Below are positions 38,710-49,488 of a stretch of 64,000 nucleotides of DNA, piece by piece. Under the pieces are notes generated by a model. The model was not told the DNA's origin and ran no database searches. It worked only from the letters and a program-made list of their open reading frames with translations. The translations under genes and the position numbers were made by a program. Numbering within the stretch: position 1 is the stretch's first letter; the number at the start of each line of letters is the position of its first letter. Source of the DNA: Prosthecobacter debontii (GTDB lineage: Bacteria > Verrucomicrobiota > Verrucomicrobiia > Verrucomicrobiales > Verrucomicrobiaceae); NCBI GenBank assembly GCA_945869675.1, contig CAMBPS010000003.1, positions 1 to 64,000 on the forward strand. Direction: 5' to 3'.

Positions 38710-38828
38710 AAGGCTTTGTGCCGCTCACTTAGCCTCAAGTGGCAAGAAAAAGGATGGGGCTAAAACATCTGAAAATCGCAAGAAAACTCGATGAGTGTCG
38801 CGTTTACTCAACCTTCATAGATCTGACC

Positions 38829-39449
38829 ATGAGAATCGCCTTCACCTCACTCTTCCTTACTCTCGCCATCCCTGCCTTGGCCGAAACCGTGCCTCTTTTT
38901 GATGGTAAAACGTTCACTGGATGGGAGGGTGATGTCGGTAGTGTCTGGCGCATTGAGGAGGGAGCCTTGGTTGCGGGATCGTTGGAAAAAAAGCAAGAGA
39001 AGAACAATTTTTTGGCAACGTTAAAACAATACGCCAACTTTGAGCTAACGCTGAAGTGGAAGCTCGAGGGCACTGAGGGTTTTGTGAATGGTGGCGTGCA
39101 GTTCCGCACGAAGCGCATCCCGAATCATCATGAGGTCTCCGGCTTTCAAGCCGATCTTGGCAAGGGTTACGATGGGGCTTTGTATGATGAAAGCCGCCGA
39201 AAAAAAATGATGGCTCAACCCACGCCTGAAGTTCTTACTAAAGCCCAGAAACCACTTGGCGAATGGAATGAGTATCGCATCCGCGCTCAAAGCACCCGAA
39301 TTCAAATTTGGCTCAATGGGGTGCAGACGGTTGATTACACCGAAACTGAAGCTGGCATCGATACCTCTGGCATCATCGCTGTGCAGATTCACGGTGGCGC
39401 GACTTCGATTGTGCGCTACAAGGATCTCATGATCGAGGAACTCAAGTAG
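38829..39449 (+). CDS. DUF1080 (3-keto-disaccharide hydrolase / LamG-like) secreted protein
   Basis: ETVPLFDGKTFTGWEGDVGSVWRIEEGALVAGS...NFELTLKWKLEGTEGFVNGGVQFRTKR...GIIAVQIHGG. Confidence 0.9.
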   Translation: MRIAFTSLFLTLAIPALAETVPLFDGKTFTGWEGDVGSVWRIEEGALVAGSLEKKQEKNNFLATLKQYANFELTLKWKLEGTEGFVNGGVQFRTKRIPNHHEVSGFQADLGKGYDGALYDESRRKKMMAQPTPEVLTKAQKPLGEWNEYRIRAQSTRIQIWLNGVQTVDYTETEAGIDTSGIIAVQIHGGATSIVRYKDLMIEELK

Positions 39450-39521
39450 TATCGGCTTTCTAGCTAGAGTTCATTCATCCAACGTATAGCCCAGAAAGGC
39501 TATGGTAATGCCAAATCGCCT

Positions 39522-42500
39522 ATGAAATTCGTCTTCACGATCCTCTTCCTTTGCTTCAATGTTTTCTCTCAGGCACAGCCTTTCGAGCTTAAGCCTCATG
39601 ATGTGATTGCCCTTACGGGTGGCTCGAACATGGAACGCACGCGGTTCAATGGCTACCTGCAAACGAACCTCATCTCATCCAAGCCGGAGCTGAAGATCAA
39701 AGTGCGCAACTTTGGCTGGGAAGGTGACACCGTCTTCGAGCAGTGGCGGGACGGCGGCAATTATCAGAATCTCGATCCCAAACGTGCCCAAGCCGAGAAG
39801 CGCATCAGTGCTGAAACTGGCACTGATAGCTGGCGTCAGCAGCGCGATTGGAAACAGCAACTCAGTGAAGTTGGCGCAACGGTGGTGATTGCTCAGTTTG
39901 GTCAGATGGAATCGCTGAATGGCATGGAGAAACTGCCGCAGTTTATTGAAGCGTATGAGAGGCTGATCGCGGAGTTTGCAGATGAGGGAAGGCGGGTGGT
40001 GTTGGTCTCTCCGGTGCCGTTTGAGGGCAAACGAATTGCCTCTGAAACAGTTACAGCGGCTTACAAGAAAGCCATTCAGGAGCTTTCAACTAGGCTGTTA
40101 TTGCCTTTCATTGATGTAGAAAAGAGCTTTCGCGTGCTGTCAGTTTTTCACAAGACTGAAGATGGCTTCCATCTGACTGACAAGGGTCATAGCGCACTGG
40201 CTAGGATTATTGCTTTAGGTCTTGGCATAAAGGACCCGCGGGACGACGAAACCATCCGCACCCAAGTCATCGAATTCGAACGTCTGTGGTTCGACTATTG
40301 GCGGCCCATGAATTGGGCCTTCCTTACTGGCGACCGCACCAACGTCCCCTACTCGAAGGATTGGAAAGACCCGTCAAAGCGCATCTTTCCTCAGGAAATG
40401 GAGGACTTTCGTCCGCTGCTGAAACAAGCCGAAGACAACATCTGGGCAGCTGTCGAAGGCAAAGCGGTGACGCCCGTCGGTGTCCGTTCATCGATCCCTG
40501 TCGAGCCGCCGACGGCGAAGCCTCAATCACCCGAAGAAGAGTTGGCGTCGTTTCAAATCATGGATGGTTTCGCGGTGAGTCTGTTTGCGAGTGAGGCTGA
40601 TGGCATCGTGAAACCGATTCAGATGCGTTGGGATGAACGCGGTCGCTTGTGGGTGGCGTGTGCGTTGAGCTATCCTCAGATCAAACCGGGTGAGAAAGCC
40701 AACGACTATGTGCTTGTGTGCGAGGACACGGATGGCGATGGCAAAGCGGACAAGTTTCACAAATTCGTTGAGGGCCTGTTCATGCCTGCGGGAATCGAGC
40801 TTGGTGACGGTGGACTGTATGTGGCGCAGGGCACTGAACTGTTGCATTTTAAGGATACCGATGGCGATGATAAAGCAGATACAAAGCGCATCGTACTCGG
40901 CGGCTTTGGCACGGCTGACTCGCATCAGATGATCAATTGCATCAACTGGGGCTTCGGCGGCGAACTTTGGTTCACGCAGGGACATCACATTTATTCGCGT
41001 GTCGAGACTCCTTACGGCGTGGAGACGCTGAATCGTGCTGGTGTATGGCGTTATCGGCCGCGCACAGGGCATCTTGACCCTTTTTTCCAATGGTCCTCAG
41101 CTGGTGCCAACTGTTGGGGTGTTACGACCACGGAATATGGTCAGGCCTTTCATAAGAGCGGTGCGAACATCGGCAGCTGGTTTACCACTCCGGGCATGGT
41201 CCGCTCCGATCTTGCGGTGAATGCGCAGGCGCTGAATCTCTGCCTTGCGCCGATCAAGCAGGTCGGTCAGGAATTTCTGCACAGCAGCATGTTTCCAAAC
41301 GAAATGCAGGGTCGGATTCTCATCGGTGGCTATTACGCCAATCTGTTGGAGTGGCATGAACTGAAGTGCGAAAACGGAATGTTCAGCAGCACGCGCCTGC
41401 CCAACATCATTGAGACCAAGAACAACGTCTTTCGTCCCGTCGAGGTGCGCATGGGTCCGGATGGCGGCATTTATGTCGCCGATTGGTATAACCCAATCAT
41501 CGGCCATTATCAGGCGAGTTACCGCCACCCAGATCGTGACAAGCAGCACGGTCGCGTGTGGCGTGTGACCTGGAAAGCGGGTGAGAAGGTCAAGCCAGTC
41601 GAGCTAGCCAAGGCGAGCGTTGAGGAACTGCTGGAGCAGCTTGATTCCAAGGAACGCTGGTCTTGGTATCAGGCGAAGCGCTTGCTCATCGAGCGAGACA
41701 CCAAGGAAGTGCTCACTGCACTCGAAACCTGGACACCGAAGCAAAACGACTATCGCAAACTTCAGGCGCTATCTCTTTATGAAGCCCATGAATCACCCAA
41801 CGCAGTGCTTCTCAAACAACTGCTGCGCAACGCAGACGCACGCATTCGCGCCTATGCTACACGCACTCTTAGCACTTGGTCGCGTGATGGCCATCTTCCG
41901 AACGCATTGAAGCTGCTGGAGGCTCAAATGGCCGATGATGATGCTCTCGTGCGTTTGGAGGCCATCGTGGCGGCAAGTTACATCCCAGAGGCACGATCCG
42001 CGGTGATTGCGGCACGTGCGTTGGACAGGGAATTTAACGCCTACCACCTCCATGCACTCATTAAGACGCTGCATGTGCTCAATCCGTTCTGGTCGTCAAA
42101 GTTAGAGTTTGAAAAAGATGAGCATCTTATTTTCGCGCTTCAAAACAGTTGGGTGGAAAACAATCCTGATGATCTGAAAAACCTCAGCGGTGCTGCGGTA
42201 GCCTACAAACCGAATGCAAGTAGCCAGGTGGCCACCATCATGCGTGAGCAGGTGACCAAGCATGAAGGAAATGCCGAGCGTCAGGCGACTTGGCTCAAGG
42301 CTCTTGCTGCGGTAGCTAGCGCAAAGGATGTGCCGTTCATCTTTGAGCGCGGCAGCAAAAACGCCGCTGTTTTGGCCGCGCTGAGAACCTCTGCACCCGC
42401 CAATGCGACGGAACTGCTGACGCCACTCTTTGATTCTAAAGTACCCGCAATTCGCAATCAAGGTCTGCGGCTCGCGGGAGCCTGGAAGGTCAACTCATTT

Positions 42501-43280
42501 GCAGATCGTATCCGCAAGCTAGCTTTGGAGGAAAACATGCCGCAGGCATTCGATGCGCTCATCAGTCTCAAGCCAGATGAAGTCGTCGCCCGCACGTTGA
42601 AAAGCCTTCAAGCCGCCGAAAACGCCAAGCCAATGCTCGCCGCACTTGTTTCACAAAGCGAAGGTCATGCGGCACTGATGCGTGCTTTGCAGAAGCCTGA
42701 GACACTTTCTATCTCAGCGGCTAAGGTAGCACTTCAAGCTCTCAATGGAATCGGTAAGAATGACGCCAAGCTCTCGCCACTTCTCATGAAACTAGCTGGC
42801 ATCAACTCAGCGCTGCCAGCCTACACCAAGGAATACATCGCTAACATCGTCAAAGGCGCGAACACCTTTGGTAATGCTGCTGAGGGCAAAAAGATCTACG
42901 AAGCTGCCGGTTGCATCGCCTGTCACATCCCTGGGGCTGCGCAGAGTAAAATCGGACCTGACTTAAGTGCTATCTCTCGTGGATTACCCATTGACATGAT
43001 TGTCACCGAGATCGTATGGCCTGCACTCAACGTCAAAGAAGGCTTCGAAGCAGCCACCATCACCATGAAGGACGGCACGGTCATCACTGGTTTCAAACAG
43101 ACCGATACTGCCGATACGCTAACTGTCCGTGATCTTACAGGAGCCATCAAGCCGATCAAAAAAACCGATACTCAAAAGATTCAGACCGGTGGCACATTGA
43201 TGCCTGACGGTCTCACAGCCACGATGAACGAGCAGCAGCTCGCTCATCTGGTGAAGTATCTCAGTGAGCTTGGGAAGTGA
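39522..43280 (+). CDS. Large secreted fusion: SGNH hydrolase-like + PVC-type beta-propeller (dehydrogenase-like) + HEAT-like repeats + c-type heme domain
   Basis: N-term HDVIALTGGSNMERTRFNGYLQT..; middle FASEADGIVKPIQMRWDERGRLWVACALSYPQ...EDTDGDGKADKFHKFVEGLFMPAGIELGDGGLYVAQGTEL; C-term AAEGKKIYEAAGCIACHIPGAAQSKIGPDLSAISRG...MKDGTVITGFKQTDTADTLTVRD. Confidence 0.88.
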   Translation: MKFVFTILFLCFNVFSQAQPFELKPHDVIALTGGSNMERTRFNGYLQTNLISSKPELKIKVRNFGWEGDTVFEQWRDGGNYQNLDPKRAQAEKRISAETGTDSWRQQRDWKQQLSEVGATVVIAQFGQMESLNGMEKLPQFIEAYERLIAEFADEGRRVVLVSPVPFEGKRIASETVTAAYKKAIQELSTRLLLPFIDVEKSFRVLSVFHKTEDGFHLTDKGHSALARIIALGLGIKDPRDDETIRTQVIEFERLWFDYWRPMNWAFLTGDRTNVPYSKDWKDPSKRIFPQEMEDFRPLLKQAEDNIWAAVEGKAVTPVGVRSSIPVEPPTAKPQSPEEELASFQIMDGFAVSLFASEADGIVKPIQMRWDERGRLWVACALSYPQIKPGEKANDYVLVCEDTDGDGKADKFHKFVEGLFMPAGIELGDGGLYVAQGTELLHFKDTDGDDKADTKRIVLGGFGTADSHQMINCINWGFGGELWFTQGHHIYSRVETPYGVETLNRAGVWRYRPRTGHLDPFFQWSSAGANCWGVTTTEYGQAFHKSGANIGSWFTTPGMVRSDLAVNAQALNLCLAPIKQVGQEFLHSSMFPNEMQGRILIGGYYANLLEWHELKCENGMFSSTRLPNIIETKNNVFRPVEVRMGPDGGIYVADWYNPIIGHYQASYRHPDRDKQHGRVWRVTWKAGEKVKPVELAKASVEELLEQLDSKERWSWYQAKRLLIERDTKEVLTALETWTPKQNDYRKLQALSLYEAHESPNAVLLKQLLRNADARIRAYATRTLSTWSRDGHLPNALKLLEAQMADDDALVRLEAIVAASYIPEARSAVIAARALDREFNAYHLHALIKTLHVLNPFWSSKLEFEKDEHLIFALQNSWVENNPDDLKNLSGAAVAYKPNASSQVATIMREQVTKHEGNAERQATWLKALAAVASAKDVPFIFERGSKNAAVLAALRTSAPANATELLTPLFDSKVPAIRNQGLRLAGAWKVNSFADRIRKLALEENMPQAFDALISLKPDEVVARTLKSLQAAENAKPMLAALVSQSEGHAALMRALQKPETLSISAAKVALQALNGIGKNDAKLSPLLMKLAGINSALPAYTKEYIANIVKGANTFGNAAEGKKIYEAAGCIACHIPGAAQSKIGPDLSAISRGLPIDMIVTEIVWPALNVKEGFEAATITMKDGTVITGFKQTDTADTLTVRDLTGAIKPIKKTDTQKIQTGGTLMPDGLTATMNEQQLAHLVKYLSELGK

Positions 43281-43295
43281 GCAGCGCTGATGAAA

Positions 43296-43421
43296 ATGAC
43301 GAATGACGAAGAACCCAATGACGAAAATGGCGCGCTTATCAGACTGGAGTGGTTATTCAAGGCAGCTTTAGACATTCGGCCTTAGACATTATTTCGTCAT
43401 TCGGATTGATGCATTCGTCAT
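43296..43421. repeat. Imperfect palindrome of GACGAAT-type words between convergent genes
   Basis: Left arm 43296-43330 ATGACGAATGACGAAGAACCCAATGACGAAAATGG; right arm 43387-43421 reverse-complements to ATGACGAATGCATCAATCCGAATGACGAAATAATG. Confidence 0.7.
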
Positions 43422-43449
43422 GGAGTAGATGCCTCTGTGGCGGCCCAGG

Positions 43450-44769
43450 TTACTTCGACTGCAAGCCCACCGTGTTTACGGCGATCACACGATACTCGTG
43501 CTTCTTCCCTGATTCGGCCTTGGTGTCGGTGAAAGTCATCTTCACTAGCGGATTGGTTGGCGTATCGCTGTATTGCAGACCCTGGAAGATTGGTCGGCCA
43601 AAGGGGTTGATTGGCTTTTCGGGAAGGGTGGCGATCTGCTGGCCGTCACGCATGATGATAAATCGGTCGATACCACTTTCTAGATCGGCATTCGCTTCCC
43701 AGGCGAGTTCAGTGCCCTTGATTTCGACGTTCGTCGGAGCAGGTGGCGGCGTGCTATCTGCCACCGCGCTGTTTTTAACATACTGCATCCAAGCCTTGGC
43801 CATGGCTTCATTGGGTAGCCAGATAGCTTTGGTTTTGTCTCCAGAAAAGGTCGCAGCAGCTGTGGCTTCTTTGCCAAGCAATGGGGCCAGCCAGACGTTA
43901 TCGGAGGATATTGATCTGAGTGGAGCTTCGACCTGTTCTGGGAGTCGGGCATTGAGGCAGGCATCTAGCCATGGGATGGCAAGGTAACGTTGATTGCCGC
44001 ATTCGTGAGCCGTCAGAGGATCGACCGCGACTCCGATAAGTCCACCTTTAGCGCGGACGGCGGTGAAGAACGCTTCATTCGCAGGCCAGACTCCAGCGAA
44101 GCGGCCGTCTTTCACCGTGACGCCTTCCTTGGTGCCTGGATTGCACATCATGGGGACGCCCAGAGCAGCTTCAGGAATGGTGTGTGTCTTGATGGTGGCG
44201 CGGTCGGGGTTTGCTTCCAGTAAAGGCACGCCAGAGCGCAACCAGACTGCTGCGACACGTTCAGGATGCAGCAGTGTCATGCCACCAGCCCAATGTCCGC
44301 CACCGCTGTGGCCCCAGAGCGCCCATGGCACCTTCGGTAGTTCTGGATGACCGCATTTGCCCCCCAAATCGACGAGGCATTTTTGAAACGCTGCATCAGA
44401 GCCATTGCGTGGATCACACCACATCTGGCATTCTGCTTTGTCTGGCTGCTCATAGGAGGGAGCCAGCAGTGCACAATCGTGCTTTTTGGCGAGTGCTTGC
44501 CAATGCAGATCGTAAGCCCCTGTGAGTCCAGATTTGCAGGATCCCTCACCGCAGCCATGTTGATGCACAATGACGCCGCGCAGCGTCTTCAGCCCCTGGG
44601 GAACCCAGATTGTGTAATTGACCGGATAAACCAATTCTCCAGGTTTTGTGGAGGCTTCGTAGCGCACGCGATAATACGGAGGTTCTGCAGGAGGGAATAC
44701 ATCGTAGGGAGCTTTTTGGGCAACCAAGGCAGGGGCCAGAATGAAAAAAAGAAGAGCAATAAAACGCAT
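43450..44769 (-). CDS. Secreted alpha/beta-hydrolase-like protein
   Basis: [31 protein letters not shown]...[42 protein letters not shown] nucleophile elbow; C-terminal FnIII-like segment. Confidence 0.78.
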   Translation of the reverse strand: MRFIALLFFILAPALVAQKAPYDVFPPAEPPYYRVRYEASTKPGELVYPVNYTIWVPQGLKTLRGVIVHQHGCGEGSCKSGLTGAYDLHWQALAKKHDCALLAPSYEQPDKAECQMWCDPRNGSDAAFQKCLVDLGGKCGHPELPKVPWALWGHSGGGHWAGGMTLLHPERVAAVWLRSGVPLLEANPDRATIKTHTIPEAALGVPMMCNPGTKEGVTVKDGRFAGVWPANEAFFTAVRAKGGLIGVAVDPLTAHECGNQRYLAIPWLDACLNARLPEQVEAPLRSISSDNVWLAPLLGKEATAAATFSGDKTKAIWLPNEAMAKAWMQYVKNSAVADSTPPPAPTNVEIKGTELAWEANADLESGIDRFIIMRDGQQIATLPEKPINPFGRPIFQGLQYSDTPTNPLVKMTFTDTKAESGKKHEYRVIAVNTVGLQSK

Positions 44770-44898
44770 GGTGGAACCATGAAACGTGGCAACAACAGGG
44801 TTTTAATCAGGACTTTGTGGCAATAGGGTTCCTCATGCAAACGAGCTTGCACAGCGCCCTGTCGCTTCTACCATCAGAGCCCCCTTTTATACTCAACA

Positions 44899-47628
44899 AT
44901 GGAACAACCTCTCCCTAGACAACGCTGGGTCAGCGATAGCGAGCCTGAACTCGGACTCGGTGTCGTCATGAAGGCCGAATTTGGCCGACTTGAAATTTTC
45001 TTCCCCGCTGCTGGGGAGCACCGCCAATACGCCTTAAAATCCGCGCCTTTGCGCCGGGTGCATTTCATCGCTGGTGATTCAATCAAAACCCACGATGGCA
45101 AAACCTTGGATGTGGAGAGCGTGCAAGAGCGCAATGGCATTCTCTTTTATCTCGGCGGCGAACGTGAGGTGAGTGAAGCTGAGCTTTCCGATACGATCAG
45201 TTTCAGCAAGCCTGAGGATCGGCTCATGGCTGTGCAGATTGATGAACTACGCACCTTTGATTTGCGCGTCGAGGCGTTGAAACGCCGTGCTGAAATCCGC
45301 CAATCGCCCGTTCGTGGCTTCATGGGTGGACGAGTGGATCTGCTGCCTCATCAAATGTATATTGCTAGTGAGGTCGCTAGCCGACTGGTGCCTCGCGTGC
45401 TGTTGGCGGATGAGGTGGGTCTCGGAAAAACTATTGAGGCCAGTCTCATCTTGCATCGACTGCACCTCACAGGTCGTGCTGAACGAGTTCTCGTGCTGGT
45501 TCCAGATGCATTGGTGCATCAGTGGTTCGTGGAGCTGTATCGCCGATTTCACCTAACCTTTTCCATTTATGATGAGGTGCGTTGTGATGTGTTGGAGACT
45601 GAGGAAGAGGGGGTGAACCCTTTCCTAGAAAGTCAGCTCGTCATCTGCAGCACCAGCTTCCTAGCCAGCTCCAGCTCACGTGCCAAGCAGGCTCTTGAGG
45701 CAGGCTGGGATCTACTTGTCGTCGATGAGGCGCATCATCTTGAATGGAGTACTGCCGCAGTGAGTGCCGCCTACACTCTCGTCGAGACACTCACGGCTAA
45801 AATCCCTGGACTGCTTCTGCTCACCGCTACGCCGCAGCAACTCGGCCCTGAAGGCCACTTTGCCCGCCTGCGCCTGCTAGATGCGAATCGCTACGCTGAC
45901 TTGGCGCAGTTCATGGCTGAGTCAGAGCACTATGAAGAAGTGGCCAGTGCGGTGAATCGTGTGCTGTCTGGCAAGAGTCTGACAGCTGCTGATCAGAAGC
46001 TCTTTGCTAAAAAGTCACCTCATGTGCAGGAGCACCTCGCTGCAATGAAAGCAGGCACAGAAGGAGCTCGCGAAAAGCTCGTCATGGCCCTGCTTGATGA
46101 GTTTGGTACTGGTCGTGTCATGTTTCGTAATACCCGCGCCGCACTGACTGGATTCCCTGAGCGTCAGGCTCTGCTGGCGCCACTGAAGGCTGGAGAAGAT
46201 TTTTTAGAAACCAAGGTCAAATGGTTGGCCGCCTTACTGAAAAAACTCGGGGAAGAAAAAGTCTTGCTCATTTGCCGCACCCGGAAGTTGGCTGAAGAAG
46301 TCCACGAGCGCCTGCTGCGTGAGGTGAATGTCACAGCGTCTCTTTTTCATGAAGGTCTGACTCTGATGCAGCGGGATCGCCAAGCTGCATTCTTTGCGGA
46401 TGAGGAGGGGGCGCGCATCCTGCTTTGTTCAGAGATCGGCAGTGAGGGACGGAACTTCCAGTTCGCGCACAACCTCGTGCTCTTTGATCTTCCGCCTGAC
46501 CCAGAACTCCTTGAGCAGCGCATCGGGCGACTGGACCGCATTGGCCAGACCTCTACCATTTACATCCATGTGCCCTTTGTGAAAGGCACAGAGGAGGAGG
46601 TGTTGGCCCGCTGGTATCATGACGGCCTGAACGCGATCGAAAAAAACCTGCACGGCGCCACCGAGATTGCTGAAGGCTTGAAGGAGTCATTGACTCCGTT
46701 ATTGGAGAAGTATGAGGCCAAAAAGCTCACTGCTTTTCTCAAGAAAACGCAGGAACTTCGCAAACAGGTCACAGAAAAACTTGAGCGTGGTCATGACCGC
46801 TTGCTGGAGCTGAACTCTTGCAAACCTGAACGCGCCGAAGCCGTCATCCAGGCCATCCGGACTCAGGAGTCCGATGCCAATTTTGAAGAATTCTTCATCA
46901 AGCTCGTCGATCATTTCGGCCTGCATGTCGAGGAGCATGGGAATCGCAGTTATGTGCTCATGCCGGCCCATCTGACCACCGATAAATTTCCAGCACTGCC
47001 AGACGAGGGCTTATTGGCCACCTTCGACCGAACCCGCGCGCTATCGCGTGAAAACATGGCTTTTCTCACCGCTGATCATCCCATGGTGCGTGGTGCTCTG
47101 GATCTGATGTTGGGCAGTGAGAGTGGTAATAGCAGCTTTGGGATGTGGCGTGGCGCAGGTAGTGAAGGTCTGCTTTTAGAGACGCATTTTGTCGTCGAAT
47201 GCATCGCGCCTGCAGCCCTTCATGTGGACCGATTCCTGACTGCAGCACCTTTGCGGATCGTCGTCGATCATGCGAACAAAGACCGTCGAGAAGATGCTGT
47301 ATTTGCTGCGGCCAAGATTGAAAAAGGCAATCCCGTGAAGCTGCTGGAAAAGCCTGCGGTGAAAAGGAAGCTCTTTCCGGACATGATGTCTGCCTCGCGT
47401 AAGCTAGCAGAGGCCTCGATGCAGCAGCTCATCGTCCGTGCGACTGAGGAAATGCGCCAGCAATTGCAAAATGAGATCAATCCTTTGGAAGACCTGCGCC
47501 AGCTCAACGATCACGTTCGCCCTGAAGAGATCGAAGGCATGAAGTCCCAAATGACTGCCTTAGAAGAAGCCCTTGGCAGCTCTCGCCTCCGGTTGGATGC
47601 CGTGCGGCTTGTGCTTCAGGTCGCGTGA
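44899..47628 (+). CDS. rapA: SNF2-family helicase, RapA/HepA-like (RNA polymerase-associated)
   Basis: LLPHQMYIASEVASRLVPRVLLADEVGLGKTIEASLILHRL; VVDEAHHLEW; LLLTATPQQLGPEGHFARLRLLD; EIGSEGRNFQFAHNLVLFDLPPDPELLEQRIGRLDRIGQ. Confidence 0.9.
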   Translation: MEQPLPRQRWVSDSEPELGLGVVMKAEFGRLEIFFPAAGEHRQYALKSAPLRRVHFIAGDSIKTHDGKTLDVESVQERNGILFYLGGEREVSEAELSDTISFSKPEDRLMAVQIDELRTFDLRVEALKRRAEIRQSPVRGFMGGRVDLLPHQMYIASEVASRLVPRVLLADEVGLGKTIEASLILHRLHLTGRAERVLVLVPDALVHQWFVELYRRFHLTFSIYDEVRCDVLETEEEGVNPFLESQLVICSTSFLASSSSRAKQALEAGWDLLVVDEAHHLEWSTAAVSAAYTLVETLTAKIPGLLLLTATPQQLGPEGHFARLRLLDANRYADLAQFMAESEHYEEVASAVNRVLSGKSLTAADQKLFAKKSPHVQEHLAAMKAGTEGAREKLVMALLDEFGTGRVMFRNTRAALTGFPERQALLAPLKAGEDFLETKVKWLAALLKKLGEEKVLLICRTRKLAEEVHERLLREVNVTASLFHEGLTLMQRDRQAAFFADEEGARILLCSEIGSEGRNFQFAHNLVLFDLPPDPELLEQRIGRLDRIGQTSTIYIHVPFVKGTEEEVLARWYHDGLNAIEKNLHGATEIAEGLKESLTPLLEKYEAKKLTAFLKKTQELRKQVTEKLERGHDRLLELNSCKPERAEAVIQAIRTQESDANFEEFFIKLVDHFGLHVEEHGNRSYVLMPAHLTTDKFPALPDEGLLATFDRTRALSRENMAFLTADHPMVRGALDLMLGSESGNSSFGMWRGAGSEGLLLETHFVVECIAPAALHVDRFLTAAPLRIVVDHANKDRREDAVFAAAKIEKGNPVKLLEKPAVKRKLFPDMMSASRKLAEASMQQLIVRATEEMRQQLQNEINPLEDLRQLNDHVRPEEIEGMKSQMTALEEALGSSRLRLDAVRLVLQVA

Positions 47629-47717
47629 AGATGCCCCAATATCACCAACGAACAGATTTCGGCTTTCCCTTTGTCCTGCTTTTGTGCCATCGGTGAAGTC
47701 ATATTTTTATTCTCACT

Positions 47718-48590
47718 ATGCAGATCATTTCCGGAACCGTTGTCGCTGAAAAAGTCCTTGAAGAATGCCGTCGTGATATCGCTGCTCTGGCGGCGTTGGG
47801 CAAACGGCCTGGGCTGGCGGTGGTCCTAGTCGGTGATGATCCTGCTTCTAGGGCCTATGTCCGCTCTAAGGATAAAAAATGTCGCGATCTGGGGCTGCAC
47901 TCGGTGAAGCTCGAGCTGCCTGTAACGACGACACAGGCGGAGTTGTTGGCACATGTGGAGGCGCTTAATCAAGATCCGTCGATTCACGGCATCCTAGTTC
48001 AGAGCCCGCCTCCGCCGCATATTGATGAGGCGGCCATCGTCCGTGCCATTGATCCGGCTAAGGATGTTGACGGCTTTCACCCAGTGAATGTGGCTAAGCT
48101 TGCGCTAGAAGATCCGACAGGTTTCGTTCCATGCACGCCCCTGGGTTGTCAGCGTCTTTTGATCGAAGCGGGAATCGAGACAAAAGGGGCCAATGCGGTG
48201 GTCGTGGGTCGTAGCATGATCGTAGGCAAGCCGATGGCGCTTTTACTCATGGCCAAAGGTCTAGGCGGTGACGCAACGGTGACGGTGGCCCACTCACGCA
48301 CGCGTGATCTGCCAGCGATCACACGGCAGGCGGACATCATCATCGCGGCGATTGGACGTCCGCATTTTATCACGGCGGAGCATGTCAAAGAGGGGGCGGT
48401 CGTGATTGATGTTGGGATCAACCGCATCGAGGCGCCTGAGACCGAGAAAGGCTACAAACTGGTCGGGGATGCGGCCTATGATGAGGTGGCACCGAAATGC
48501 CGTGCTATCACACCTGTGCCTGGTGGCGTGGGGCCGATGACGATTGCCATGCTTATGGCCAACACGATCAAAGCCTGCCAGCAGGCCTGA
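47718..48590 (+). CDS. folD: Bifunctional methylenetetrahydrofolate dehydrogenase/cyclohydrolase
   Basis: [31 protein letters not shown]...[12 protein letters not shown]...[16 protein letters not shown]...[18 protein letters not shown]...[19 protein letters not shown]. Confidence 0.96.
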   Translation: MQIISGTVVAEKVLEECRRDIAALAALGKRPGLAVVLVGDDPASRAYVRSKDKKCRDLGLHSVKLELPVTTTQAELLAHVEALNQDPSIHGILVQSPPPPHIDEAAIVRAIDPAKDVDGFHPVNVAKLALEDPTGFVPCTPLGCQRLLIEAGIETKGANAVVVGRSMIVGKPMALLLMAKGLGGDATVTVAHSRTRDLPAITRQADIIIAAIGRPHFITAEHVKEGAVVIDVGINRIEAPETEKGYKLVGDAAYDEVAPKCRAITPVPGGVGPMTIAMLMANTIKACQQA

Positions 48591-48596
48591 TTCAGG

Positions 48597-49100
48597 ATGG
48601 ATGCCGCGGCCGCCTCCCGACTCTGCACGGCCTGCGGGCTCTGTTGCAGTGGGGTGTTGTTTGAGATTGTGAAATTGCAGCCGGAGGACTCGATCCGCGA
48701 TCTGGAGAAGCTAGGCATGCAGATCAATCGGAAGAAGACAGAGCCCTATTTTAAGCAGCCCTGCCGTTTTTTAGATGACTGTACCTGCACGATTTATCAG
48801 CATCGACCGACCCGTTGCTGCCGCTTTGAGTGTTTTCAGCTGAAGTTGCTGGCTGCTGGTGAGATCGATGAAGCAAAGGCACAATCCAAGATAGACGAGG
48901 CACGCAGACGAGTAGCCGGCATCCAGTCACGGCTAGAAAAAGCGGGTGATACGCGAACGGAGGATTCTCTCACCGAACGTGTCGAAAGAGCCCTCAGTAG
49001 TTTGCCTGATGAATCCATGAAGGCAGAGATGCGGGCACTGAAGATTTATCTCGAACGTCACTTCCGCACTTTAGCTTTATCTACCCATTGCGAATCATGA
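48597..49100 (+). CDS. YkgJ-family cysteine cluster protein
   Basis: CTACGLCCSGVLF...QPCRFLDDCTCTIYQHRPTRCCRFECFQL: zinc/iron chelating cysteine cluster. Confidence 0.85.
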   Translation: MDAAAASRLCTACGLCCSGVLFEIVKLQPEDSIRDLEKLGMQINRKKTEPYFKQPCRFLDDCTCTIYQHRPTRCCRFECFQLKLLAAGEIDEAKAQSKIDEARRRVAGIQSRLEKAGDTRTEDSLTERVERALSSLPDESMKAEMRALKIYLERHFRTLALSTHCES

Positions 49101-49121
49101 TGGAAACGCCATGCTCTGTTT

Positions 49122-49433
49122 ATGAAAACGAGGATGTTTGAATTTCGTCTACCTCAGACACAGGGATTACCTAGAGTCTTGGTCTTGGGATTGCTGCTCC
49201 TTTTGGCTGCCGTCGTGATCTCTTTGGTGATCATGGTCGGAGTGGCCGTGGCCGTGGTCGGTCTATCCATTTCTGCGATCGCAGCTCTCTGGTATGCGGT
49301 GCGTCGCGGCCTGAATCTGGCTGAAGCTAAGCCCACGCAGAAATCTGTCGAAGCGCCTACCGTTTGGTCATCGGATCAGGTTCATGATATCGAAGTCGAA
49401 ATCTTACCGATCGAAGAATTAAGCAAGCCTTAA
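49122..49433 (+). CDS. Hypothetical small membrane protein
   Basis: MKTRMFEFRLPQTQGLPRVLVLGLLLLLAAVVISLVIMVGVAVAVVGLSISAIAALWYAVRRG. Confidence 0.65.
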   Translation: MKTRMFEFRLPQTQGLPRVLVLGLLLLLAAVVISLVIMVGVAVAVVGLSISAIAALWYAVRRGLNLAEAKPTQKSVEAPTVWSSDQVHDIEVEILPIEELSKP

Positions 49434-49488
49434 TAATTGGGTGCTAGCTTAGCTCCACCTCTGCCTTGCACCCGGCGCTTGGCTCGTT

